Source of the DNA: Inia geoffrensis | Lineage: Eukaryota > Chordata > Mammalia > Artiodactyla > Iniidae | Reading direction: 5' to 3' | Length of the DNA stretch: 64,000 nucleotides | Assembly: GCA_036417435.1 (NCBI GenBank) | Contig: CM070899.1 | Span: 169,785,494-169,849,493 of the forward strand | In this document: piece after piece, positions 48,843-58,480 of the stretch | Layout of the letters: every line of letters begins with the position of its first letter | Numbering within the stretch: the stretch's first letter is position 1 | Notes under the pieces: generated by a model | What the model saw: only the letters and a program-made list of their open reading frames with translations | Database searches by the model: none | What the model was told of the DNA's origin: nothing | Program-made: the position numbers and the translations under genes

Positions 48843-49170
48843 GACACGGGTGATGGTATAGTGGGAGACTGTTAGGTAGCAGAGACACGGGTGATGGTAT
48901 AGTGGGAGACTGTTAGGTAGCAGAGACACGGGTGATGGTATAGTGGGAGACTGTTAGGTAGCAGGGACACGGGTGATGGTATAGTGGGAGACTGTTAGGT
49001 AGCAGGGACACGGGTGATGGTATAGTGGGAGACTGTTAGGTAGCAGAGACGCGGGTTATGGTATAGTGGGAGACTGTTAGGTAGCAGAGACGCGGGTTAT
49101 GGTATAGTGGGAGACTGTTAGGTAGCAGAGAGGTGGGTGATGGTATAGTGGGAGACTGTTAGGTAGCAGA
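48843..49170 (+). repeat. Minisatellite, eight copies of a 41-bp unit
   Basis: Units start at 48843, 48884, 48925, 48966, 49007, 49048, 49089 and 49130, all 41 bp, each containing GGTATAGTGGGAGACTGTTA. Three head variants occur: GACACGGGTGATGG (copies 1-5), GACGCGGGTTATGG (copies 6-7) and GAGGTGGGTGATGG (copy 8). Copies 4 and 5 follow an AGCAGG instead of AGCAGA junction. No spacers, so it is not a CRISPR array. Confidence 0.98.
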
Positions 49171-50545
49171 GAGAGGAGGCGAGGAGGCATCCTCTCTACT
49201 CCATAATTGAGCACATCACTGGCCTGAGGTCCCCGTGTGTAACAGGATGCGGAGTGGGGCTTTCCTCATCTCTCAGAAGTTTAGCTGAGGTCCAGAGTTA
49301 AAACAAAGAAAGCCTCCAGTGCTTGAAGCTTTGATTCAAAATACCCCTCCACCCCCTTCACCTATATCTTATCACCATGGAAAGAGAAATGAAGAGGAAG
49401 AAATGGAAGTTGTGGTTAATTGGTGGGAAAAGGCATGCTTACAGGGGAGGACTATCTATAGGGGTGAAGAGGGGTGCCCTCCCTTCACAGAGGCCAAGTA
49501 GCAAAGAATGGGGTGCCAGCTAGAAAGGAAGACCAAAAGTTCTGCTTTCCATTGGGTTCACCTTCCAGGGAAGGGCATGTCCTAGTTAACTGAACTGAAG
49601 AGTGACTGGTCCCAATTTGTGGTACCTAACTATGGATGGCTCTATTTAGTATGAAGGGTACATAGCACAGCTTTTTGTTTTTTCTCCCATATTTAGCCTT
49701 TAACTGAAATTCTGGGGCAGAGGAAATCTCCATCAGCATTTCTTGACCCTGATCCTTTCCCCGCAAATTGCCCTAGTTCCAGTAACTGAACTGGGGAATC
49801 AAGTCCTTTTCCACTTGAGCAAAATGAGGGAAGCAGAGCTGAAATGAGCTGTTAGGCCATCCAGAGAGCTGGTGCAAGCAATGCCCTGGTCCCAAGCAGG
49901 GCAGCCAGGTTCAAGGTGGATGCAGGGCTTATCAGCAAGCCAGACACATGGCAGGAATGGCGGAGTGCCTGGTGGGCTTTGGGGACTAGAAATTTCACGG
50001 CCATGTTGGAGCTGAGAACATGGAAAAGAACCTGAAGCCCTTAATGTTTGCTGAACTTGGCCAGTGCTCTGTGCTGCTGGCAGGCCCAGCTGGAAATCTG
50101 TTTACCCAGCGGAACAAAGCATCAGATAAACTGGTGGAGGAAGAGCGCCATGATTCTCGGTCTAAATCTTGCAATTAGAGGGACACACAGAGATGATCCA
50201 ATGGAACTTGAGGCTGGTGAAGCTCTGGTGAACCTGATGCAGAAATTTGCATCTGGGGTGAAACCTTGTTTCATTTCTAGAGAAGTGATTCCAAGAGAGA
50301 GCAATTTGTGGCCAGAGTTTTAGAGAAATCAGGGCTGACTCAGAATTAAGCCACAGACTTAGGACTTCAGGATTCTCTGCATTTTTTCCCCTGATTTGTT
50401 TTTCTTTTGGATTTTATTTAAACTGTATTTGGTAGAAGGAGACTTACAAATATGCGAATTTCTCTTTTTCTTAACTTAGCAATATAGGTTCTACTAGGAG
50501 ATGAGAATGACTAAGAAGTGGGCCTTGTGGGTTTTGTGAATGTAT
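49171..50545. other. Unassigned intergenic sequence
   Basis: Unique sequence; ORFs at 49319-49501 and 50048-50323 carry no recognisable domain. Confidence 0.5.
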
Positions 50546-50578
50546 TACTCAGGGTCCCCCAGAGAAACGGAACCAATA

Positions 50579-50627
50579 GGATGGACGGATGGATGGATGG
50601 ATCGGGGGAGATAGAGAGAGAGAGAGA
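50579..50627 (+). repeat. (GGAT)n / (GA)n microsatellite
   Basis: Five GGAT-type units followed by 'atagagagagagagagagag'. Confidence 0.9.
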
Positions 50628-50658
50628 GCACACAGTATATAGATATATAGTTTTTCTA

Positions 50659-51236
50659 AAGCATTTAAAATTTTTTTAAATTTTTAAAAATTTTATTGGA
50701 GTGTAGTTGATTTACAATGTTGTGTTAGCATCAGGTGTACAGCAAAGTGATTCAGTTATACATATACATATATTCATTCTTTTTCAAATTCTTTTCTCAT
50801 ATAGTTTATCACAGAATATTGAGTAGAGTTACCTGTGCTATACAATAGGTCCTTGTTGGTTCTCTATCTTATATATAGTAGAGTGTGTATGTTAATCCCA
50901 AGATCCTGATTTATCCCCTTCCCCATGTTTCCCCTTTGGTAACCATTAGTTTATTTTTGATATCTATAAGTCTGTTTCTGTTTTGTAAATAAGTTCATTT
51001 GTATCATTTTTTAAATTAGATTCTACATATGAGTGATATCACATGATATTTGTCTTTCTGTTTCTGACTTACTTCACTTAGTATGATAATCTCTGGGTCC
51101 ATCCATGTTGCTGCAAATGGCATTATTTGATTCTTTTTATGGCTGAGTAATATTCCATTGTGTGTATGCATCACATCTTCTTTATCCATTCCTCCATTGA
51201 TGGACATTTAGGTTGCTTCCATGTCTTGGCTATTGT
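50659..51236 (-). repeat. 5'-truncated L1, minus strand, inserted in an LTR
   Basis: 'attggagtgtagttgattta', 'agcaaagtgattcagttata', 'gtaaccattagtttattttt', 'gagtaatattccattgtgtg' and 'ggttgcttccatgtcttggc'. The host duplication ATATAGTTTTTCTA (50645-50658) / ATATAGTTTTCTA (51237-51249) brackets it. The minus ORF at 51016-51207 is the L1 ORF2 end (IIILSEVSQKQKDKYHVISL). Confidence 0.92.
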
Positions 51237-51665
51237 ATATAGTTTTCTATATAGCTCTAGATAGATCTATTTAACAAGGAATTTATTATAAGGTATTGGC
51301 TCAAGTGATTTCAGAGGCAGAAAATTCCCATGATCTGCCATCTGGAAGCTGGAGGCCCAGAAAAGCCAGTGGTGTAGTTCAATGGCAAGAGAGTAATAGT
51401 GAAGATTCCAGTCCAGGTCTGCAGCCCTGAAAACCAGGAATGCTGAGGGCAGGAGAACATCAATGTCCCAGATCATTCAGTCAGGCAGAGAGGGAACGCA
51501 ACCTTCCTCTGCCTTTTTGTTCTATTAGATGAGGCCTGCCCACATTGGGAAAAGGCCATTTGCTTTACTTAGTCCACTGACTCAAATGCCCATCTCTTCC
51601 AGAAACACTTTTACAGACACACCCTGATGTAATGTTTAACCAGCTATCTGGTCACCAGATATCTG

Positions 51666-52605
51666 GTCAGCTATCTTTACTGCTATATATTTAATTTGTT
51701 TCTACCCACAAGGCAAGTATCTGTTTCTCACATATGAAATACTCAATGTTATTTATTTCTTTTCAGTTCCTCTGTGAGTTCTGTATGAATTTCTCTATGT
51801 TTCTACCTGCTCCCTGGTACCTTTTACTAGAGGGTTTGGATAATTAAATGGAATGTCATCCTGGGGGTTGGCGGGGGGAACCTTATAATTATGTGCTAAA
51901 TATGACTTTCTTCAGAGTCCAAGAGGAAAGTAGTTAACAAGTGAAGCCTTCCCAGGGGATCCCCTCAATGGCATATTCCTGTTCCTGCCCATTTTCCAAA
52001 GGGAAATGTTTCATCTCTGCAATCTTCCAACATGTGGGAATCTCCGCTTGCCTAGAGTGGGTGTTGCAATGCCTTAGCACATGTGAGGGCTCCTGAAATA
52101 GAAGCTGCTATTAGTATTTCTACTCTGCAATTCACTTGATGGCTAAGATGATTGCTGGAAATCAAATATCTCAAAGTTCACAAGCCTAACTTCATTTGCT
52201 AGCTTTGTGAGTGGAAGGAAGTTAGCCTTTCTGACCTTCATTTTTCTCCTCCGTAAAATAAGGTTCCATTTTATATTTGTAAAATACTTGCTCCAGGATG
52301 GTTGTGTGGATTCAGTGAGACTAGAAGAGCACTTAACCCAGAGTCTGGTACAGATTAAATAACAGCCCAAGTCCTCACATTGGCAAGACCTCTCCACGTG
52401 GGTCACAAACCATTAGGCATACTTCTGTATTCATAGGACTGTTGTCTGACACTCAGAGTGCAACTCTTCAGTGGTGCTGAACATCTTCTTTTTAATAACA
52501 TGGGATTTATAACCATGCTCCCCATAGCCTAGCCTTCATTTTCTCCATCTCACAATAACCGTTTAAGGGAAGAACTACTTGGCAGTATCAAATGAGGCTA
52601 GCTGT
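51666..52605. other. Intergenic sequence with a reversed MIR relic
   Basis: 52195-52360 resembles a reversed MIR ('gttagcctttctgaccttca', 'tttttctcctccgtaaaataa'). The rest is unassigned. Confidence 0.5.
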
Positions 52606-52622
52606 CCTAAATTGAAATTTTA

Positions 52623-53178
52623 TTTTTTAAACATTTTTTGAATAATTGTAAGAATGGAAATCAATTTAGAATAATGTTCACAATGGTTATCTTAGGGTTG
52701 TTACGTTAAATAAGTGGTTTTATATTTTAACACTTTGGAAATTTTTATAGGTCCTATAAATGATCACTTTTTTTTATGATGACATTTTTTTTAACATCTT
52801 TATTGGTGATCACTTATTAACTTATAGTTTTTTTTAAATGATGACTACCTTGCGTTCCAGTAATAAAAATCTAGTTAATATTAGAAGCCAACAGGACTAG
52901 GGCCCAGATTTTCTTTTCTTTTCTTTTTTTAATTAATTTTTATTGGAGTATAGTTGTTTTACAATGGTGTGTTAGTTTCTGCTGTACAGCAAAGTGAATC
53001 AGTTGTACATATACATATATCCCTCTTTTTTAGATATCTTTCCCATTAAGGTCACCACAGAGCACTGAGTAGAATTCCCTGTGCTGTACAGTAGGTTCTT
53101 ATTAGTTATTTATTTTATATATAGTAGTGTATAGATGTCAATCCCAATCTCCCAATTCATCCCATCCCCCTTCCCCAA
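52623..53178 (-). mobile_element. L1 insertion carrying a 3'-transduced flank
   Basis: The exact 17-bp direct repeat CCTAAATTGAAATTTTA occurs at 52606-52622 and 53179-53195. On the minus strand the segment between them begins with a truncated L1 3' end (53178 to about 52935: 'gagtatagttgttttacaat', 'agcaaagtgaatcagttgta' reversed), then an A-rich run, then about 280 bp of non-L1 sequence ending in an AATAAA beside the second copy. That order is the signature of transcription past the L1 signal, followed by insertion. Confidence 0.7.
52770..52806 (-). repeat. Tiny L1 3' stub
   Basis: 'tttttaacatctttattgg' is the last ~20 bp of the lineage's L1, preceded by T-rich sequence. TGATCACTT flanks it at 52761-52769 and 52807-52815. 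An alternative reading uses 'atgatgac' at about 52776 and 52840. It sits inside the transduced segment. Confidence 0.6.
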
Positions 53179-53438
53179 CCTAAATTGAAATTTTAAACGT
53201 TTAATTTGGTTCTATACTGAAAAGGACAAAATGTCTCCAAAGAGCTGATACCTGGAGAAGTTTTTGTTTTGTGTTTTGAAAGTGCACCATTTTGTCCTTT
53301 GCATGCCCTGACGTTGGCTACTCATGAGACCTTGCATTTTTTCATTCAATAATCGAAACCTAGGCTCTATTTCAATGGTACAAAAGAAGCTCTACACCTT
53401 TTCTCTTTTACTGAGAGATAATTGACATAAACATTGTA

Positions 53439-53678
53439 CAGCTGACCTTGAACAACATGGAGATTAGGCACCACATGCCTAATGGAGGGCACCAACCTCC
53501 CCTCAGTTGAAAATCTGCATGAAACTTACAGTTGGTGCTTCTCATTTGTGGGTTCGTTCTGCACTCATGCGTTCATGTGTTTTGCATCTGCAGATCATGT
53601 AGTATATATTTAATGGAAAAAAATCTGCTTAAAATTAGACCTGCACTGTTCAAATCTGTGCTGTTCAAGGGTCGACTG
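53439..53678. mobile_element. MER2-like (Tigger-type) DNA transposon remnant inside L1
   Basis: Inverted ends CAGCTGACCTTGAACAACA (left) and TGTTCAAGGGTCGACTG (right, reverse complement CAGTCGACCCTTGAACA), flanked by TA on both sides (53437-53438 and 53679-53680), the mariner/Tigger target. The interior is short (240 bp total) and has no transposase. It splits the L1 3' UTR, whose sequence resumes at 'ttagttttaggtgtaggc'. Confidence 0.88.
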
Positions 53679-54147
53679 TATTAGTTTTAGGTGTAGGCAT
53701 AATGATTTGATATAGGTATAGATTGTGCAATGATTACCACAGTAAGTTTCGTTAACATTCATTACCACCCATGGTTACAATTTTTTTCTTGTGATAAGAA
53801 CTTTTAAGATTTACTCTCAGCAATTTTCAAATGTACGATACTGCATTGTTAACTATTTCTCCATGCTGTACGTTACATCCCCAGGACTTATTTAGCTCAT
53901 AACTAGCATTTTGTACTTTTTAACCATCTTTACCCATTTTGCCTACCTCCCACCCCCTGCCTCTGGCAATTACCAATCTGTTCTCTATCTCTGAGTTCAG
54001 TTTCTTTTCAGATTCTGCCTATAAGTGAGATGATACAGTATTTGTCTTTGTCCGACTTCTTTTACTGAGCATAAATTCTTCAAGGTCCATCCATGTTGTC
54101 CCAAATGGCAGAATTTGCTTCTTTTTTATGCCTGAATTTTATATAAT

Positions 54148-54149
<2 letters not shown>

Positions 54150-54192
<43 letters not shown>

Positions 54193-54216
54193 TACATACA
54201 TACATACATACATACA
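54150..54216 (+). repeat. Compound microsatellite (CA)n(CATA)n
   Basis: About 18 CA units followed by about 7 CATA units, grown at the spot in the L1 3' region where 'tatatatacacc' is usual. Confidence 0.97.
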
Positions 54217-56189
54217 TCACATCTACTTTAACCATTCATCTGTTGATAGATAGTTTGTTTCCATACTTTGATACTTCGATTGTCTTGGCTATTGTTAATA
54301 ATGCTGCAATGAACATGGGGGTGCAGAGAGGTTTTTTGTTTCCTTTGGTTAAATACCCATAAGTGGAACTGCTGGATCATATGGTAGTTCTATTTTTAAT
54401 TTTTGGAAGAACTTCTATAGTGGCTACACCAATTTACATTCCCACTAGCAGTGTACAAGAGTCCCCTTTTCTCCACAACCTCTCCAATACTTGTTATTTC
54501 TTGTCTTTTTGATAACAGCCGTTCTAACAGGTATGATGTAATATCTTCTTGTGGTTTGGATTTGCATTTCCCTGATGATTAGTAATGTTGATCACTTTTT
54601 CATGTACCTATTGGCCATTTGTATGTCTTCTTTGAAAAAATGTCTGTTCAGTTCCTCTGCCCATTTTGAACTGGATATTTTTGAGTTGTTTTTTTTTTTT
54701 CCTATTGAGTTGTGTGCATTCTTTGTATTTTGGGGGTATTAGCCCCTTATCAGATATATCATTTGTAAATATTCTCTCCCATTCAGTAGGTTGCCTTTCA
54801 TTTTGTTGATGGTTTTCTTTGCTATGAAGAAGCTTTTTATTTGATGTAGTCCCACATTTTTATTTTTGCTTTTCTTGCCTTTGCTTTTGGTGCCAAATCC
54901 AGAAAATTATCGCCAAGATCAATGTCGAGGAGCTTACCCCATGATTTCTTCAAGGACTTTTATGGTTTCAGGTCTTACATTCAAATCTTTAATCCATTTT
55001 GAATTGATTTTTGTGTATGGTATAAGATAGTGATCTAGTTTCATTCTTTTACATGTTGACTGTCCAGTTTTCCCAACACCATATTTTGAAGAGACCATCC
55101 TTTCCTTGCTGTATGTACTCGGCTCCTTTGGCATAAATTAACTGACCAAATATGCACATGTTTATTTCTGGATTCTCTATTCTGGTCCATCGATCTATGT
55201 GTCTGTTTTTATGCTAGTACCATACTGTTTTGATTATTAGAGCTTTGTAATATAGTTTGAAATCAGGAAGCATCATGCCTCCAGCTCTGTTCCTTCTCAA
55301 GATTGCTTTGGCTATTTGTGGTCTTCATGGTTCCATACAAATGTTAGAATTGTTTGTTCTATTTCTATGAAAAATGCCATTGTAGGGATTGCATTGAACC
55401 TGTAGATTGCTTTGGATAGTTGGACATTTTAACAATATTCTTCCAATCCAGGAGCACAGAATATTTTTCCATTTATTTGTATCTTTATTTTCTATTATCA
55501 GTGTCTTACATATTTCAGTGTACAGGTCTTTCGCTTCCTTGGTTATATTTATTCCTAGGTATTTTATTCTTCTTGATGTAATTGTAATTGGGATTGTCTT
55601 CTTAATTTCTCTCTCTGTTAGTTCATTGTTGGTATAAAGAAACACAACAGATTTCTGTATATTAATTTTTTATCCTGCAACTTTACTGAATTCATTTAGT
55701 AGTTCTAATAGTTTTTTAGGGGAATCTTTAGAATTTTCTATATATGGTATCATGTTATCTGCAAACTGTAACAATTTTACTTCTTTCTTTCCAATTCGGA
55801 TTCCTTTTATTTCTTGTCTGATTGCTGTGGTAAGCACTTCCACTACTATGTTGAATAAAAGGTGCAAGAGTGGGCATCCTTGTTCCTGATCTCAGAGGAA
55901 ATGCTTTCAGCTTTTCACCATTGAGAAAAATGGTTGGTTGTAGGTTTGTCATATATAGCTTTTATTATGTTGAGGTGTATTCCCTCTGCACTCACTTTGT
56001 TAAGAGTTTTTAACATAAATGGATGTTGAATTTTGTCAAAACTGCATCTATTGAGATGATCATATGATTTTTATTCTTCATTTTGTTAATGTTGTGTATC
56101 ACATTGACTGATTTGTGGATATTGAACCATCCTTGCATCCCTGCAATAAATCCCACTTGATCATGGTGTAGGATCATTTTAATGTATTG

Positions 56190-56330
56190 TTGAAAAGGTT
56201 AAAATCATTGGCTGAGCGCCTACTAAAAGTCAGGCATGTGGGAGGTTCTTTACATACATGAACTCATGGGCTCTTGAGACAATGCTATGGGCAGCTATTA
56301 TTATTCCCATCTCATAAATTCTATTCCAGG
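56190..56330 (+). repeat. MIR relic
   Basis: 'ggctgagcgcctactaaaagtcaggcatgtgggaggttctttac', 'tgaactcatgggctcttgag' and 'gcagctattattattcccat' fit a MIR. Confidence 0.65.
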
Positions 56331-56606
56331 ACTCTCTGTCCCCAAAGCCTTGCCCTTTCTGTTACTCTAGTCTGCCTTCCTCTAGAATTAAGGTGAGACT
56401 ACAACCATGCAGGGCTACTAGGAAAGTCACCAATTCTGCAAGTTAAGATCACACATCTCCCATTGTCACTGTTAATATCATTCTGATAGCTTTGGTTAAA
56501 AGGTAGAAAGACTACAAATAATGGAATAAGCAAGCCCCCGGGGCCCTGGGCAAAAGTCTCAGCTCTGAAATTTACTAGTTGTATGACTCCGATAATAATA
56601 GCTGCC

Positions 56607-56990
56607 ATGGACTGAATTACGTCCCCCCACCCTCATTTCACAAATTCGTATGTTGAAGCTCTGATGGTATTTGAAGATGGGGCCTTTGGGAGGTAATTAG
56701 GGCCAAATGAGGTCAAGGATGGGTGCCTTAATCTGATGGGATTCATATCCTTTTTAGAGGAGGAGGAGACACCAGAGAGCTCTCTCTCATCTCAGGCATG
56801 CACATAGGTAAGGCCATGTGAGGACACAGTGAGGAGGCAGCCTTCTACAAGTCAACAAGAGAGCCCTCACCAGAAAATAAATCTTTTAGTACCTTCTAGT
56901 GTCCATAACTGTGAGAAAATAAGTTTCAGTTGTTTAAGCCGCCCAGTCTCTGTGGTATTTTGCTGTGTCATCCTAAGCAGACTAATTCAA
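56607..56990 (+). repeat. MLT1-type MaLR LTR
   Basis: 'tggactgaattacgtccccc', 'aaattcgtatgttgaagctc', 'tggggcctttgggaggtaat', 'catgtgaggacacagtgagg', 'gagccctcaccagaaaataa', 'cagttgtttaagccgcccag' and 'cctaagcagactaattcaat': nearly full-length, plus strand. Confidence 0.92.
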
Positions 56991-57149
56991 TAGCTAACAC
57001 CATTATAAGCACTTTATATACATCAACTATTCTGACGTATACCTCTGAGGAAGATACTGCATTATCATCATCTACATAATACAAACGAGAAGCCTAAAGC
57101 TTAGAGAGGCCATATACCTTAGTGGTAAAAAGTACTTCAGGCACCAGGA

Positions 57150-57615
57150 AAAAAAACAAAAGCACACATACCAATGGAAAGAAGATCAGTGGGTTCCCGA
57201 TGCCAGGACAGTGGAGACTGACTGCAAAGGGCCATAGGGAAACTTTTGGGGGTGATAGAAATATTCTATATCTTGTTTTATATGGTAGTGGTGGTTCCAA
57301 GATTGTTTATATTTGTCAAAACTTACTGGACTGGGCTTCCCCGGTGGCGCAGTGGTTGAGAGTCCGCCTGCCAATGCAGGGGACATGGGTTCGTGCCCCG
57401 GTTCGGGAAGATCCCACATACAGAGCGGCTAGGCCCGTGAGCCATGGCCGCTGAGCCTGCGCATCTGGAGCCTGTGCTCTGCAATGGGAGAGGCCACAAC
57501 AGTGAGAGGCCCACGTACCGCAAAAAAAAAAAAAAAAAAAACCTTATTGGACTATATACTTAAAATGGGTACATTTTATTATATGTAATTTATAACTTGA
57601 TAAAAATGATTGAGA
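57150..57615 (+). repeat. Old L1 3' UTR split by a SINE
   Basis: 'gatcagtgggttcccgatgcc', 'actgcaaagggccatagggaa', 'ggtgatagaaatattctata' (left) and 'ggactatatacttaaaatgg', 'gtacattttattatatgtaa' (right of the SINE at 57333-57538). Confidence 0.85.
57333..57538 (+). repeat. CHR-2-type SINE, intact, with target-site duplication
   Basis: Complete from 'gggcttccccggtggcgcag' to the A tail (about 57522-57540). The pol III A box TGGCGCAGTGG (57345-57355) matches the consensus exactly; the B box GGTTCGTGCCC (57388-57398) has one difference. Duplication: AAAACTTACTGGACT before, AAACCTTATTGGACT after (with small differences). Confidence 0.94.
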
Positions 57616-57669
57616 AATTTTTAAGAAAAATAAAATGTACTTGCTATTAAAGAGAAAAAAAGATTACTA

Positions 57670-57810
57670 GAGTCAGACCACTTGGGTCTGAATCCCAGCC
57701 TCATTACAGATTCACTGTGTGATTTTAATCAAATTACTTAATCTCTCTGTGTCTCTCAGCCTCCAGTTCCTCATCTGTAAAATGGGGATAAGAATGTCTT
57801 CTTAATATAT
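57670..57810 (-). repeat. MIR SINE
   Basis: 'gaccacttgggtctgaatcc', 'gtgtgattttaatcaaattac', 'ttaatctctctgtgtctctc', 'ttcctcatctgtaaaatggg': a clean reversed MIR. Confidence 0.9.
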
Positions 57811-57849
57811 ATTTTAAGACTGTCATAAAAATATTTTACAGTATATTTT

Positions 57850-58480
57850 ATTCATTTGTGCATTCATCCAACAAATGTATAATGAACCCCTACTGTGTGT
57901 CAGGCACTGTTCTAAGCAGGAAGGATGGACCCAGCCTTCTGGGTGGTATAGCAGTATACAAAAGAGGGTTCCTGTACTCTTGGAGCTAATATTCTAATGG
58001 GGGTGGAGGGAGACCATTGACAAGTAAAAAATAATAATAGTAAGATAACTGCAGGTGGAAATATATGATATGAATTAGATTAAACAAGGTAATGCAATCA
58101 GCTAGGGACTATATTAGAGAGTGTACCCAAGGAAGAGCCTCCTGAGGGGGTGATTTAACCAAGTTTCAAAGGAGAAGTGGGAAAAGCGGGAGGAGAAAGA
58201 CCATTCCAAGTTCTGAAGGACGAGGGCTCCAGGCAGAAGGAATAATGTGTGCAAAGGCCCTGAAGCTGGAATGAACTTGAGTAGTAAAGAATAAAAAGCC
58301 CAATATGACTGGAGAGGACTGAGAAAAGCTGAGTGTCAGGAACAAGGAGAATGGTCTAAGGTAGGTCTGAGAAGGGCGTGGATCAGTGGCTTTTCAGGGA
58401 TTATGAAGGCCATGAGAAACCCTTGGAAGGTTTACTAAGGGGATTAAGAAGACCTGATTTAACGTTACAACGATCACTCT
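57850..58480 (+). repeat. L2 LINE 3' portion
   Basis: 'cattcatccaacaaatgtat', 'tactgtgtgtcaggcactgttc', 'ggagctaatattctaatggg', 'accattccaagttctgaagg', 'gcaaaggccctgaagctgga' and 'aagaagacctgatttaacg' follow L2 ORF2/3' end order. Confidence 0.85.

Larger units (their letters stand above)
50546..51665 (-). repeat. MaLR/ERVL-like LTR, antisense, interrupted by an L1
   Basis: The left part 'tattactcagggtcccccag', 'agaaacggaaccaatagga' and the right part 'ggaatttattataaggtatt', 'ggctcaagtgatttcagagg', 'gatgaggcctgcccacattg', 'gacacaccctgatgtaatg', 'accagctatctggtcaccag' are one reversed LTR-like repeat common in mammals. A (GGAT)n and (AG)n microsatellite has grown at 50579-50627. Exact family not determined. 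Confidence 0.65.
53405..56195 (-). mobile_element. Old L1 (about 2.8 kb, 5'-truncated, inactive), minus strand
   Basis: From 3' UTR ('tttactgagagataattgac', 53405) to the middle of ORF2 ('catccttgcatccctgcaat', near 56130). Minus-strand translations show ORF2 pieces: [18 protein letters not shown] (54934-55134), [20 protein letters not shown] and [16 protein letters not shown] (55325-55645), [20 protein letters not shown] with the catalytic FADD changed to FADN (55670-55867), and FPLRSGTR (55755-55952). Stops and frameshifts separate them. Interrupted by a MER2-like element and a microsatellite. Confidence 0.93.

Noticed and set aside
48843..49170. Regular repeat array resembling a CRISPR array
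   Set aside because: Units are directly joined with no variable spacers, there are no cas genes, and the genome is mammalian.
54934..55952. Reverse-transcriptase-like peptides on the minus strand
   Set aside because: They are fragments of a decayed L1 ORF2 with frameshifts, stops and an altered FADD motif; not an active gene.
57333..57538. tRNA-like A and B boxes suggesting a tRNA gene
   Set aside because: They belong to a SINE; the tRNA-like part is followed by the CHR body and A tail and would not fold or be processed as a tRNA.
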